A stretch of DNA of 64,000 bases from Allobosea sp. TND4EK4 (GTDB lineage Bacteria; Pseudomonadota; Alphaproteobacteria; Rhizobiales; Beijerinckiaceae). The stretch spans positions 62,001 to 126,000 of the forward strand of contig NZ_FTMO01000003.1 of the NCBI RefSeq assembly GCF_900156025.1, in the 5' to 3' direction. Position numbers and translations under genes: made by a program. The notes under the pieces were generated by a model that saw only the letters and a list, made by a program, of their open reading frames with translations, made no database searches and had not been told where the DNA came from. This document shows, in pieces, positions 29,411 to 38,306 of this stretch; the stretch's first letter is position 1; each line of letters opens with the position of its first letter.

Positions 29411-30013
29411 TCAGGTGCCGGAATAGGTCACGGCCGGGGCCGCGCTGAGCTGGTCCTTCGTCATGCTGATCTTGCCGTGGTCCGGGTACATCGACGGCGC
29501 ACTGGAGGCCGAGGAACTGGCCGGAGCCGAGGCCATGCCGCCCGACGTCCGAGCCGTGCCTGCGGTCCCTGTCGCCGCGGTACCCGTCGCTGCACTGCCC
29601 GTGCCGGCCGCCCCGGCTGCGCCGGTGGCCGGGGCGGGAGCCGCAGCAGCCATCGGCTGATCGCTCCAGGTGACCTGGTCGAACGGGATGGCGACATCCT
29701 TGGCGCCGATGCCGAGGAAACCGCCCACGCCCACGGTGACCATCTCGACCTTGCCGGTCTTGTCGACGATGACCTCTGTCACGTCGCCGACCTTCTTGTC
29801 GTCGGGCCCGTAGATGTCCACGCCCATCAGCTTGGAGGCGCGCCACTTGCCCTGTCCGGCAAGATTGGTCTCCTGGCTCTTGGACTGGGTGGTCGTTGCC
29901 GGTGCCGTCCCGGTGGAAGACGAGGGCGGATTCGGCGCGCTGGTTTGAGCAATGGCCGCTCCGGCCAGAAGGCTCGCGCTCAGCGTTGCCAGGACTAGGT
30001 TACGATTGATCAT
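29411..30013 (-). CDS. Secreted PRC-barrel domain protein
   Basis: A 200-residue exported protein. It has a signal peptide MINRNLVLATLSASLLAGAA with cleavage after AIAQ, a Ser/Thr-rich linker, a PRC-barrel domain (about 58-120: ASKLMGVDIYGPDDKKVGDVTEVIVD) and an Ala/Gly/Thr low-complexity segment before the tail YPDHGKISMTKDQLSAAP. The ribosome binding site is AGGAGG. PRC-barrel exported proteins of this kind are frequent members of the EcfG general stress regulon, and an EcfG-type site lies about 200 bp upstream. Confidence 0.88.
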   Translation of the reverse strand: MINRNLVLATLSASLLAGAAIAQTSAPNPPSSSTGTAPATTTQSKSQETNLAGQGKWRASKLMGVDIYGPDDKKVGDVTEVIVDKTGKVEMVTVGVGGFLGIGAKDVAIPFDQVTWSDQPMAAAAPAPATGAAGAAGTGSAATGTAATGTAGTARTSGGMASAPASSSASSAPSMYPDHGKISMTKDQLSAAPAVTYSGT

Positions 30014-30209
30014 GGTTTCCTCCTGCCAATCATCGAATGATGGGACGATAAATCCACAACCCGCGAAGGGAGATTTTGTTCAAAGCAGGTTTCCATTTCG
30101 ATGCCCGGGCGAACTATGACTTCAATTCCGAGCCACGAAGTGGGGACGCCTTTAAAATCTCCGCCACAAAGCTTGCGAGGCCGCGCATGGCGTCATCCCT
30201 TGCGCTCAT

Positions 30210-30236
30210 GGAACGCAACCGTTGCTCGGCAGTTCC
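30210..30236 (-). promoter_or_regulatory. EcfG-type promoter (perfect on minus strand, near match on plus)
   Basis: On the minus strand, GGAAC (30236-30232), a 16-nt spacer and CGTT (30215-30212) match the EcfG consensus exactly and point toward the PRC-barrel gene. The site is nearly symmetrical: on the plus strand it reads GGAAC-N16-AGTT and points at the small ORF at 30256. Confidence 0.55.
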
Positions 30237-30255
30237 CTTGAAAATGGAATTCGAC

Positions 30256-30453
30256 ATGCAGCCTTTGCTCACGCTCACGCTCGACGACGCGGATCTTGCC
30301 AAACTCGATCGGCATATCGCCCGCCACGGTTCAGGCCAGACGCGCGAGGCCGCCGCAGCCGACATCCTGCGCACCTTCCTGCGCTTGGCCGGGGACAAGG
30401 CGCAGGACGAGGGCCTGCGCCCTGACGAGCTCAATGCCAGCAACGATTCCTGA
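30256..30453 (+). CDS. Small hypothetical protein
   Basis: A 65-residue protein beginning MQPLLTLTLDDADLAKLDRH. The ATG at 30256 has GGAA 6 nt upstream, while longer in-frame starts lie in non-coding-looking sequence. A short beta-strand followed by two helices (residues 2-50) would suit a ribbon-helix-helix-like fold, but this is only a shape argument. It is positioned just downstream of the symmetrical EcfG-like site. Function unknown. Confidence 0.45.
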   Translation: MQPLLTLTLDDADLAKLDRHIARHGSGQTREAAAADILRTFLRLAGDKAQDEGLRPDELNASNDS

Positions 30454-30472
30454 CAGGCGAGGGGCGCAGCGT

Positions 30473-30640
30473 TCAGTCGTCGGCGTCGTCGCGCCGCAGC
30501 TCGAAGGCCAGCATGGCATCGGCGATCGCCTGCAGTTCACGGTCCTTCTCGGCGCTGTCCGGGCCGGCGTTGAGTTCCGCCACCCGCTGCTGCGCGCGGT
30601 CGTAGTCCTCTTCGGTATGGATCACGATAGGTTCCTTCAC
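30473..30640 (-). CDS. Small hypothetical protein, HigA/YgjM N-terminal-like
   Basis: About 55 residues from a GTG at 30640 with AAGAGGA upstream: begins VKEPIVIHTEEDYDRAQQRVAELNAG. The pattern 'I-x-T-E-E-D-Y-x-x-A-x-x-R-V-x-E-L' followed by a helix rich in Leu/Glu resembles the N-terminal helices of HigA/YgjM-type antitoxins, but no helix-turn-helix domain follows and no toxin gene is adjacent. Upstream in-frame start at 30694 is possible. Confidence 0.5.
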   Translation of the reverse strand: MKEPIVIHTEEDYDRAQQRVAELNAGPDSAEKDRELQAIADAMLAFELRRDDADD

Positions 30641-30831
30641 CGCGGCGGTCCTCTTCGTCAGCAGGCGCGCTGTCCCTGAACAAACATCAGACATCTACGA
30701 ACAAGGCCGGATTAGGGAGCGCGCCTTGTTAACCGCTTGCGGGCGAAGCTGTTCCGGAAGCAGACCGCGCGGCAGCTTAACGTTTCCGCAACGCCGTGGG
30801 CGCATCCAGGCTGCATGGCGGGAGGGCGTCG

Positions 30832-31107
30832 ATGCTGAAATTTCTGATCGCGGTGCTGGTCGCAGGCGCTGCCCTAGCCCCGCAGAGTGCATCCGCCTTC
30901 TGGCGCCGTTCGCAAGTGTCCGCCTGTTCGGACGCGACGAGCGAAGCGGAGCGCATGCGCCATCGCTGCTGGGAGCTGGACCCCTATCTCGACCGCGGTT
31001 GGCCGGCCTTGGGTGTCGGCTTCGGCGGCGCGCCCCGGCCCCATGGCGAAGGCGCCCGGCACGGGCAGCCTTCGTTCCGCAGCGGGGTAACCCGCCGCCT
31101 GGGCTGA
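30832..31107 (+). CDS. Small secreted protein, hypothetical
   Basis: A 91-residue exported protein starting MLKFLIAVLVAGAALAPQSASA (signal peptide, cleavage near residue 22) after a GGAGG site. The mature part has two cysteines (SACSDATSE and RHRCWELDPY) that could pair, then a Gly/Pro/His-rich tail. It shows no recognised domain. Confidence 0.6.
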   Translation: MLKFLIAVLVAGAALAPQSASAFWRRSQVSACSDATSEAERMRHRCWELDPYLDRGWPALGVGFGGAPRPHGEGARHGQPSFRSGVTRRLG

Positions 31108-31225
31108 GCCCTGCATCCGCTCGGGCAGCGACGGTCCCCACACCGGAACCGCGGGTGTCCGCCGGGGTCGACATCCCAGGCGGTTTGTTGGAGGGTCCAA
31201 GCGCATCATCCCGAGGATACCCGTC

Positions 31226-32017
31226 ATGGAAGCTCTCGCAGGATTGGGTTTCCTGGTGCTTTTCTGCCTGAGCGCGCTCGTCGGCGTGATCTTGCGGGGC
31301 AGGCTGGCGGAGCATCATCTGTCGGCGGAAAATATGGATGCCCTGCGGCTGGTCACCGGCCTGCTCGTGACCTTCTCGGCCCTGGTCCTGAGCCTGCAGC
31401 TGTCATCCTCACGTTCGGCCTTCGACGGCGCCAACCGCAACCGGGTGCTCCACGCCGGCGAACTGGTGCGTCTCGACCTGTGTCTGCGCGATCTCGGCCC
31501 CGGTCTCGCCGAGACGCGCATGCAGCTCCGGCAGTACACGGCGGCCGTCATCGGCCAAACCTGGCCGGGTGAGCCGATCCCGCCCGTCGAAGGGAGGCCG
31601 GATGCAAGCGCCATGACGGTCCGGGGCGAGGGTGTCGTACTCGCGCGCCTTCTCGATGCCGTGGGTCTCGGTGTCGAGGCCGCCAATCCTGCCGAGCCCC
31701 CCGCCGCGCATACCGCCGCCCGATGCCGCGCCGACTATGCTTCGCTCCAGCGCAGCCGCTGGACGGTGATCGAGGACGCGGACCAGGCATCCGGCGGCCT
31801 GTTCATCGGGATCATCGGCTTCTGGTTGGTGCTGGTCTTCCTGAGCTTTGGACTGCAGGTGCCGCGTCGGCGCCTCAGCGGAATCGTCTTGGCGGTCGGC
31901 GTCGCCTCGATCGCCAGCGTGATGTTCGTCATCGTCGATCTCGGCACGCCCTATAGCGGGCTGTTCGGCATCCGCAGCACTGCGATGCGCGCTGCCCTGG
32001 TGGATATGAGCCGCTGA
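31226..32017 (+). CDS. DUF4239 (bestrophin-like) membrane protein
   Basis: A 263-residue inner-membrane protein with four predicted helices: about 5-25, 42-60, 190-210 and 217-240. They are separated by a cytosolic or periplasmic middle section rich in Arg/Glu. The arrangement and the motif FSALVLSLQLSSSRSAFD near helix 2 match DUF4239 proteins, which are distantly related to bestrophins. Function unknown. GAGGA precedes the ATG. Confidence 0.75.
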   Translation: MEALAGLGFLVLFCLSALVGVILRGRLAEHHLSAENMDALRLVTGLLVTFSALVLSLQLSSSRSAFDGANRNRVLHAGELVRLDLCLRDLGPGLAETRMQLRQYTAAVIGQTWPGEPIPPVEGRPDASAMTVRGEGVVLARLLDAVGLGVEAANPAEPPAAHTAARCRADYASLQRSRWTVIEDADQASGGLFIGIIGFWLVLVFLSFGLQVPRRRLSGIVLAVGVASIASVMFVIVDLGTPYSGLFGIRSTAMRAALVDMSR

Positions 32018-32096
32018 GCCCTGCCGGGCCGGTCGTTCCAGCCTGGGCAGCCAGCCGCCGCGGCCAGCAATCGGGGCAAAGCCGCGCGCCTGCGTG

Positions 32097-32125
32097 TTGA
32101 CCCGGCCGATGGACCTCCGTATGTC
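32097..32125 (+). promoter_or_regulatory. Sigma-70 promoter of tRNA-Lys
   Basis: TTGACC, 17-nt spacer, TATGTC, ending 12 nt before the tRNA 5' end. Spacing and position fit a housekeeping promoter. Confidence 0.6.
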
Positions 32126-32137
32126 AACGCCGCGTGA

Positions 32138-32212
32138 GGGCGGGTAGCTCAGTGGTAGAGCACGTGACTTTTAATCATGTGGTCGTGGGTTCGATCCCCA
32201 CCCCGCTCACCA
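32138..32212 (+). tRNA. tRNA-Lys (anticodon UUU)
   Basis: A 75-nt cloverleaf with encoded CCA. The acceptor GGGCGGG/CCCGCTC has one G-U pair (2-71), the D arm is GCTC/GAGC, the anticodon stem CGTGA/TCATG carries loop CTTTTAA (anticodon TTT), and the T arm is GTGGG-TTCGATC-CCCAC. Confidence 0.97.
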
Positions 32213-32287
32213 GCCCGGCCCGCCGCGAAGCGGCTCCGCGCGCCAATCGTTAACCCCCCGGAAACCAGGCCGTCCTAGCTTTCCGCC

Positions 32288-32599
32288 ATGGTCATCCGTC
32301 GCGGACTCAGGTCGGTCTTCATCACGCTCGCGCTCTACGCGGTGTCGGGCGCGGCGGTATCCTATTTCCTGTTCCATGCGCAGCATGGCGCGCGCGGCCT
32401 GGAGGCGCGCGGCGCTGTTCGGGAGCAGATCCGCACCATGGAGACCGAGCTCGCGGCGCTGATGAAGGAGCGGAAATCCTGGGAACATCACCTGTCGCTC
32501 GTGCGCGACGACGCGGTCGATCGCGACCTGCTCGAAGAGAATGCGCGCGCTGTCCTCGGCCGGACGAACAAGAACGATGTGGTGATCCTTGGGCGCTGA
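32288..32599 (+). CDS. FtsB/DivIC-type septum formation initiator
   Basis: A 103-residue bitopic protein: short cytoplasmic start, one transmembrane helix (about 8-28), then a periplasmic coiled coil (about 38-75) and the C-terminal DRDLLEENARAVLGRTNKNDVVIL typical of FtsB-like proteins in Alphaproteobacteria. It is expected to act in the FtsQBL division complex. As in other Hyphomicrobiales it sits directly before pdhA. Confidence 0.88.
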   Translation: MVIRRGLRSVFITLALYAVSGAAVSYFLFHAQHGARGLEARGAVREQIRTMETELAALMKERKSWEHHLSLVRDDAVDRDLLEENARAVLGRTNKNDVVILGR

Positions 32600-32661
32600 G
32601 CCCGGGAAAAGAGCCGGCTCTTAGTCGCAGGCGTATCGATCAACCGAAATCCAGTTAATTT

Positions 32662-32689
32662 CATCTTGTTGAATGATTTCAATGAGATG
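32662..32689. promoter_or_regulatory. Imperfect dyad upstream of the pdh operon (possible operator)
   Basis: Nested half-sites CATCT..TTGAA and TTCAA..AGATG are symmetric about 32675/32676 (10 of 14 positions match). It lies 87 bp before pdhA in an AT-richer 176-bp gap and could be a regulator-binding site for the pyruvate dehydrogenase operon. Confidence 0.4.
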
Positions 32690-32775
32690 GTAGATGTTGC
32701 AATGCGAGATAGCGCCCTCGCCAGTGGATTTTCGATCCTTTACAACAAAGGTCAAAGACCCCTGGAGGATCGCTC

Positions 32776-33873
32776 ATGGCCGTTGCTGCGCGTAAATCGA
32801 AGGCTCCCGCAGACCCGAAAGCCGCCGCCAAGGCGCCGAAGGCTCGCGCCGCCAAGGGGCAGGCCGAGCGGGGTGCCCCCGCGCCGAGCAATGTCACGCC
32901 CTTCAGCAAGGAGGAAGACCTCCACGCCTATCGGGAGATGCTGCTGATCCGCCGCTTCGAGGAAAAGGCCGGCCAGATGTACGGCATGGGCCTGATCGGC
33001 GGCTTCTGCCATCTCTATATCGGCCAGGAAGCGGTCGTCATCGGCATGCAGATGGCGTCGAAGGACGGCGACCAGGTCATCACCGGCTATCGCGACCATG
33101 GCCATATGCTGGCCTGCGGCATGGAATCGCGCGGCGTGATGGCCGAGCTCACCGGCCGGCGCGGCGGCTATTCGCGCGGAAAGGGCGGCTCGATGCACAT
33201 GTTCAGCCGCGAGAAGAACTTCTATGGCGGCCACGGTATCGTCGGCGCGCAGGTCTCGCTCGGCACGGGCCTCGCCTTCGCCGACTGGTATCGCGACGAC
33301 AAGACCGTCTCGATGACCTATTTTGGCGACGGCGCCGCCAATCAGGGCCAGGTCTACGAGAGCTTCAACATGGCGCAGCTGTGGAAGCTGCCGGTGGTCT
33401 ACGTCATCGAGAACAATCGCTACGCCATGGGCACCTCGGTCAGCCGCGCCTCGGCCCAGACCGATTTCTCCCGCCGTGGGCTTTCCTTCGGCATCCCCGG
33501 CGAGCAGGTCGACGGCATGGATGTCCGCGCCGTGCGCGAGGCCGCGACACGCGCCATCGAGCATGCCCGCTCCGGCCAGGGCCCCTACATCCTCGAAATG
33601 CAGACCTACCGCTATCGCGGCCACTCCATGTCCGATCCGGCGAAGTATCGCTCGAAGGACGAGGTACAGCGCATGCGCGAGGAGCACGATCCGATCGAGC
33701 AGGTGCGGGCCCGCCTGCAGCGCGAGTTCAAGGTCGGCGAGGACGAGCTGAAGGCGATCGACGCCAAGGTCCGCGAGATCGTCAACGACGCGGCCGAGTT
33801 CGCGACGCATGATCCGGAGCCCGACGTCTCCGAGCTCTACACCGACATCCTGCTGGAGCCGGCGCAGGGCTAA
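32776..33873 (+). CDS. pdhA: Pyruvate dehydrogenase E1 component, alpha subunit
   Basis: Decarboxylates pyruvate with thiamine diphosphate. In the 365-residue protein, an Ala/Lys-rich N-terminal tail of about 40 residues precedes the E1-alpha fold: EMLLIRRFEEKAGQMYGMG, and the ThDP motif GDGAANQG with following NN (about 185-215). The phosphorylation-loop-like YRYRGHSMSDPAKYR is also present. GGAGG lies 8 nt upstream of the ATG. First gene of pdhA-pdhB-pdhC-lpd. Confidence 0.97.
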   Translation: MAVAARKSKAPADPKAAAKAPKARAAKGQAERGAPAPSNVTPFSKEEDLHAYREMLLIRRFEEKAGQMYGMGLIGGFCHLYIGQEAVVIGMQMASKDGDQVITGYRDHGHMLACGMESRGVMAELTGRRGGYSRGKGGSMHMFSREKNFYGGHGIVGAQVSLGTGLAFADWYRDDKTVSMTYFGDGAANQGQVYESFNMAQLWKLPVVYVIENNRYAMGTSVSRASAQTDFSRRGLSFGIPGEQVDGMDVRAVREAATRAIEHARSGQGPYILEMQTYRYRGHSMSDPAKYRSKDEVQRMREEHDPIEQVRARLQREFKVGEDELKAIDAKVREIVNDAAEFATHDPEPDVSELYTDILLEPAQG

Positions 33874-33930
33874 AGGCCCGCGCCCGCGCTCCGTTTACGT
33901 TCTTCCCGCGTCTTAAATCCGGGTACCCCC

Positions 33931-35361
33931 ATGCCGATCGACATTCTCATGCCTGCCCTTTCCCCCACCATGGAGGAAGGAAAACTGGCCAAGTGGCTGA
34001 AAAAGGAAGGCGATTCGGTCAAGGCCGGCGATGTCATCGCCGAGATCGAGACCGACAAGGCGACCATGGAAGTCGAGGCGGTCGATGAAGGCATCCTGGC
34101 CAAGATCCTGGTGCCGGATGGCAGCGAGAACGTCGCGGTCAACACCAGGATCGGCGTGATCGCCGCCGAGGGCGAGGACGTGAATGCCGCCGCGAGCGCC
34201 GGGGGCGAGAGCGCCAAGCCGGCCGCGAGCGACCCGAAGGTCGCGCAGTCCGCCCCGCCGGCCGCCGTCGGCGAGGCACCGGTCGTCGCCGCGCCAGCCA
34301 AGGCCGAGACCGGCGTCGGCAGTGCCCCGGCTCAGGCCAAGGCCTATGACGCCTCCTCCGAATTCCCGGCCGGCGCCGAGATCGTCAGCCAGACGGTCCG
34401 CGAGGCGCTGCGCGACGCGATGGCCGAGGAGATGCGCCGCGACGGCGATGTCTTCGTGATGGGCGAGGAGGTCGCGGAATATCAGGGCGCCTACAAGGTG
34501 ACCCAGGGCCTGCTGCAGGAATTCGGCCCCAAGCGCGTGATCGACACGCCGATCACCGAGCACGGCTTCGCCGGCATCGGCGTCGGCGCGGCGCTGTCGG
34601 GCCTGCGGCCCATCGTCGAGTTCATGACCTTCAACTTCGCCATGCAGGCGATCGACCAGATCATCAACTCCGCCGCCAAGACGCTCTACATGTCCGGCGG
34701 CCAGATGGGCGCGCCGATCGTCTTCCGCGGCCCCAACGGCGCGGCCGCCCGCGTCGGCGCGCAGCACAGCCACGACTACGCGGCCTGGTACTCCAACGTG
34801 CCCGGCCTCAAGGTGGTGATGCCCTACAGCGCGTCTGACGCGAAGGGCCTGCTCAAGAGCGCCATCCGCGATCCGAACCCGGTGATCTTCCTCGAGAACG
34901 AGATCATGTACGGCAAGTCCTTCGAGGTGCCGAAGGGCGACGACTTCCTGATCCCGATCGGCAAGGCCAAGGTCGTCCGGCAGGGCACGGACGTGACCAT
35001 CGTCTCCTTCGGCATCGGCATGACCTATGCGCTCGGCGCCGCCGAGGCGCTGGCCAAGGAGGGCATCGAGGCGGAGGTGATCGACCTGCGCACGATCCGC
35101 CCGATGGATATCGATACCGTCGTCGCCTCCGTCCAGAAGACCAATCGCTGCGTCGCCGTGGAGGAAGGCTTCCCGCAATCCGGCGTCACCGCCGAGATCG
35201 GCATGAAGATCATGGAGGCGGCGTTCGACTATCTCGACGCCCCCGTCGTCCGCGTCACCGGCAAGGACGTGCCGATGCCGTATGCGGCGAACCTCGAAAA
35301 GCTTGCGCTTCCGAACATCGGCGAGGTCGTCGCGGCGGCCAAGTCCGTCTGCTATCGCTGA
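33931..35361 (+). CDS. pdhB: Pyruvate dehydrogenase E1 component, beta subunit with N-terminal lipoyl domain
   Basis: A 476-residue E1-beta fused to an N-terminal lipoyl domain (residues 1-80, lipoyl Lys43 in [11 protein letters not shown]). An Ala/Pro/Glu linker (about 90-140) follows. The E1-beta catalytic body (about 145-476) contains [32 protein letters not shown] and [16 protein letters not shown]. The fusion is normal for alphaproteobacterial PDH complexes. It is 57 bp after pdhA. Confidence 0.97.
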   Translation: MPIDILMPALSPTMEEGKLAKWLKKEGDSVKAGDVIAEIETDKATMEVEAVDEGILAKILVPDGSENVAVNTRIGVIAAEGEDVNAAASAGGESAKPAASDPKVAQSAPPAAVGEAPVVAAPAKAETGVGSAPAQAKAYDASSEFPAGAEIVSQTVREALRDAMAEEMRRDGDVFVMGEEVAEYQGAYKVTQGLLQEFGPKRVIDTPITEHGFAGIGVGAALSGLRPIVEFMTFNFAMQAIDQIINSAAKTLYMSGGQMGAPIVFRGPNGAAARVGAQHSHDYAAWYSNVPGLKVVMPYSASDAKGLLKSAIRDPNPVIFLENEIMYGKSFEVPKGDDFLIPIGKAKVVRQGTDVTIVSFGIGMTYALGAAEALAKEGIEAEVIDLRTIRPMDIDTVVASVQKTNRCVAVEEGFPQSGVTAEIGMKIMEAAFDYLDAPVVRVTGKDVPMPYAANLEKLALPNIGEVVAAAKSVCYR

Positions 35362-35373
35362 GAGGGCCGACCG

Positions 35374-36771
35374 ATGCCGACCAACATCCTGATGCCCGCG
35401 CTTTCTCCCACCATGGAGAAGGGCAATCTCGCCAAATGGCTGAAGAAGGAAGGCGACGCCATCAAGTCCGGCGACGTCATCGCCGAGATCGAGACCGACA
35501 AGGCCACCATGGAGGTCGAGGCGGTCGACGAGGGCATCCTCGCCAGGATCGTGGTGCCGGAAGGCACGGCCGATGTCGCGGTCAACGAGGTGATCGGCAT
35601 CATCGCCGGCGAGGGCGAGGACGCCAAGAGCGTGTCCGCCCCGGCAGCTGGCGGCAAAGCCGATGCTCCTAAGGCGGAAGCGGCCAAGCCCGAGGCCGCC
35701 AAGCCGGCAGCTACGGCCGAACAGGCCAATCCAAAGGTCGCGGCACCGGAGGCCTCTGCTTCAGGGTATGGCGGCAGCGTCGCCGGCTCGACCCCGACGG
35801 CTCCGAAGGCCGACGGCTCGCGCCCCTTCGCCTCGCCGCTGGCGCGCCGCATCGCCAGGGAGGCCGGGCTCGACCTCTCGTCCGTCCAGGGCTCCGGCCC
35901 GCATGGCCGCATCGTCGAAAAGGATGTCGAGGCCGCGAAGAAGGGCGGCGGTGCCAAGGCCGCGCCGACTGCGGCGTCCGCAGCCAGCGGTCCCGCGGCG
36001 GCGAAGCCGGCCGCTGCCCCTCTGGCCGCCGCTCCGTCCGACGATGCGGTCAAGAAGCTCTTCGCGCCGGACTCCTATGAGGAAATCCCGCATGACGGCA
36101 TGCGCAAGACGATCGCGCGCCGTCTGCTCGAGGCCAAGCAGACCGTCCCGCATTTCTACGTCACGGTCGATTGCGAGCTCGACGCGCTGCTCAAGCTGCG
36201 CGCGGAGCTGAACGCGGCTGCGCCCGAGAAGGATGGCAAGCCGGCCTACAAGCTCTCGGTCAACGACATGGTGATCAAGGCTCTCGCTCTGGCTCTGAAG
36301 GCCGTGCCGGACGCCAACGTCTCCTGGACCGAGAACGCCATGCTCAAGCACAAGCATGCCGATGTCGGCGTCGCCGTCTCGATCCCCGGCGGCCTGATCA
36401 CCCCGATCATCCGCGACGCCTGCCACAAGACGCTTTCGCAGATCTCCAACGAGATGAAGGACTATGCTGCCCGCGCCAAGGCCCGCAAGCTGAAGCCCGA
36501 GGAGTACCAGGGCGGCACGACGGCGGTCTCCAACCTCGGCATGTTCGGGGTCAAGGACTTCGCGGCCATCGTCAATCCGCCGCATGCGACGATCCTGGCG
36601 GTCGGCGCCGGCGAACAGCGCGCCGTGGTCAAGGGCGGCCAGCTCGCGGTCGCGACGGTGATGTCGGTGACGCTCTCGACCGACCACCGCGCGGTGGACG
36701 GCGCGCTCGGCGCCGAGCTTCTGGCGGCGTTCAAGGGCTATATCGAGAAGCCGATGGCAATGCTGGTTTGA
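35374..36771 (+). CDS. pdhC: Dihydrolipoamide acetyltransferase (PDH E2)
   Basis: A 465-residue E2 core enzyme. Its lipoyl domain (1-80, Lys43) is nearly identical to that of pdhB, suggesting duplication or conversion. An Ala/Pro linker follows, then a peripheral-subunit binding domain (about 150-186: ASPLARRIAREAGLDL), a second linker and the catalytic domain with DHRAVDGALGAELL (active-site His). It is 12 bp from pdhB. Confidence 0.97.
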   Translation: MPTNILMPALSPTMEKGNLAKWLKKEGDAIKSGDVIAEIETDKATMEVEAVDEGILARIVVPEGTADVAVNEVIGIIAGEGEDAKSVSAPAAGGKADAPKAEAAKPEAAKPAATAEQANPKVAAPEASASGYGGSVAGSTPTAPKADGSRPFASPLARRIAREAGLDLSSVQGSGPHGRIVEKDVEAAKKGGGAKAAPTAASAASGPAAAKPAAAPLAAAPSDDAVKKLFAPDSYEEIPHDGMRKTIARRLLEAKQTVPHFYVTVDCELDALLKLRAELNAAAPEKDGKPAYKLSVNDMVIKALALALKAVPDANVSWTENAMLKHKHADVGVAVSIPGGLITPIIRDACHKTLSQISNEMKDYAARAKARKLKPEEYQGGTTAVSNLGMFGVKDFAAIVNPPHATILAVGAGEQRAVVKGGQLAVATVMSVTLSTDHRAVDGALGAELLAAFKGYIEKPMAMLV

Positions 36772-36786
36772 GGCCCGAGAACGATC

Positions 36787-38226
36787 ATGGCTGACTACGA
36801 CATCATCGTCATCGGCTCCGGTCCCGGCGGCTACATCGCCGCCATCCGGGCGGCGCAGCTCGGCTTCCGGACCGCGATCGTCGAGCGCGAGCACCTCGCC
36901 GGCATCTGCTCGAACTGGGGCTGCATCCCGACCAAGGCGCTGCTGCGCTCGGCCGAGATCCTGCATTACGGCCAGCACGCCAAGGATTACGGGCTGGTGC
37001 TGGAAGGCTCGTTCAAGGCCGATCTGGAGGCCATCGTGAAACGTTCGCGCGGCATCGCCGCGCGGATGAACAACGGCGTCCAGTTCCTGATGAAGAAGAA
37101 CAAGGTCGACGTGATCTGGGGCGAGGCGGTGCTGACCAAGCCCGGCACGATCACCGTCGCGCCGACGAAGAAGCCGGCGATGCAGCCGCAGGTGCCGCCG
37201 CCCAAGAACGCCAAGGGCGAGGGCACCTACACCGCCGACCACATCATCGTCGCGACCGGCGCCCGGCCGCGCGCGCTGCCCGGGATCGAGCCGGACGGCA
37301 AGCTGATCTGGACCTATTTCGAGTCGATGGTTCCGGCGAAGATGCCGAAATCGCTCCTGGTGATGGGTTCGGGCGCCATCGGTATCGAGTTCGCCTCCTT
37401 CTACCGGACGATGGGCGTCGAGGTGACGGTGGTCGAGGTGATGCCGCAGGTCGTTCCCGTCGAGGATGCCGAGATCGGCGCCTTCGCCCGCAAGGCCTTC
37501 GAGAAGCAGGGCATCAAGATCCTGACCTCGGCCAAGGTCACCAAGGTCGAGAAGGGCGCGGACAGCGTCACGGCCCATATCGAGGACGAGAAGGGGGCTA
37601 AGCAGACCATCACCGCCGAGCGGATGATCTCGGCCGTCGGTGTCGTCGGCAACATCGAGAATCTCGGGCTGGAAGCGCTCGGCGTGAAGACCGATCGCGG
37701 CTGCATCGTCATCGACGATTTCTGCCGCACCAATGTGAAGGGGCTCTATGCCATCGGCGACGTCGCCGGCCCGCCGATGCTCGCCCACAAGGCCGAGCAT
37801 GAGGCAGTGATCTGCGTCGAGGCGATCAAGGGCCTGCATCCGCATCCGATGGACAAGGCGATGATCCCGGGCTGCACCTATTGCCACCCGCAGATCGCCA
37901 GCGTCGGCCTGACCGAGGCGAAGGCCAAGGCGGCCGGGCACGAGATCAAGGTCGGGCGCTTCAACTTCGTCGCCAACGGCAAGGCCGTCGCGCTGGGCGA
38001 GGATTCCGGCCTCGCCAAGACGATCTTCGATGCCAGGACCGGCAAGCTGCTCGGCGCCCACCTCGTCGGCCCCGAAGTCACCGAGCTGATCCAGGGCTTC
38101 GTCGTCGCGATGAACCTCGAGACGACCGAGGAAGAGCTGATGCACACCGTCTTCCCGCATCCGACCCTGTCGGAGGTGATGAAGGAAAGCGTGCTCGACG
38201 CCTATGGCAAGGTGCTGAACGCCTGA
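36787..38226 (+). CDS. lpdA: Dihydrolipoamide dehydrogenase (E3)
   Basis: FAD disulfide oxidoreductase that reoxidises lipoyl groups. In the 479-residue protein the FAD motif is GSGPGGYIAA (10-19) and the redox-active pair is CSNWGC (within GICSNWGCIPTK). An insert of about 20 residues (around 120-145) is present, and the NAD site is VMGSGAIGIEFASF. The C-terminal dimer-interface His-Glu is in HTVFPHPTLSE. Insert and motif variants are typical of PDH-associated E3 in this order. It starts 15 bp after pdhC. Confidence 0.96.
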   Translation: MADYDIIVIGSGPGGYIAAIRAAQLGFRTAIVEREHLAGICSNWGCIPTKALLRSAEILHYGQHAKDYGLVLEGSFKADLEAIVKRSRGIAARMNNGVQFLMKKNKVDVIWGEAVLTKPGTITVAPTKKPAMQPQVPPPKNAKGEGTYTADHIIVATGARPRALPGIEPDGKLIWTYFESMVPAKMPKSLLVMGSGAIGIEFASFYRTMGVEVTVVEVMPQVVPVEDAEIGAFARKAFEKQGIKILTSAKVTKVEKGADSVTAHIEDEKGAKQTITAERMISAVGVVGNIENLGLEALGVKTDRGCIVIDDFCRTNVKGLYAIGDVAGPPMLAHKAEHEAVICVEAIKGLHPHPMDKAMIPGCTYCHPQIASVGLTEAKAKAAGHEIKVGRFNFVANGKAVALGEDSGLAKTIFDARTGKLLGAHLVGPEVTELIQGFVVAMNLETTEEELMHTVFPHPTLSEVMKESVLDAYGKVLNA

Positions 38227-38306
38227 TCAGCCGCCGCCTCGCGAGCCCGGAAGACGTGGCGTCCCGGGGGGCGGGGCGAGTCCCATGCCGAATGGAGAGG
38301 TCGACG

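Noticed and set aside
30473..30640. Toxin-antitoxin module around the HigA-like fragment
   Set aside because: No toxin-like ORF is adjacent and the helix-turn-helix part of an antitoxin is absent.
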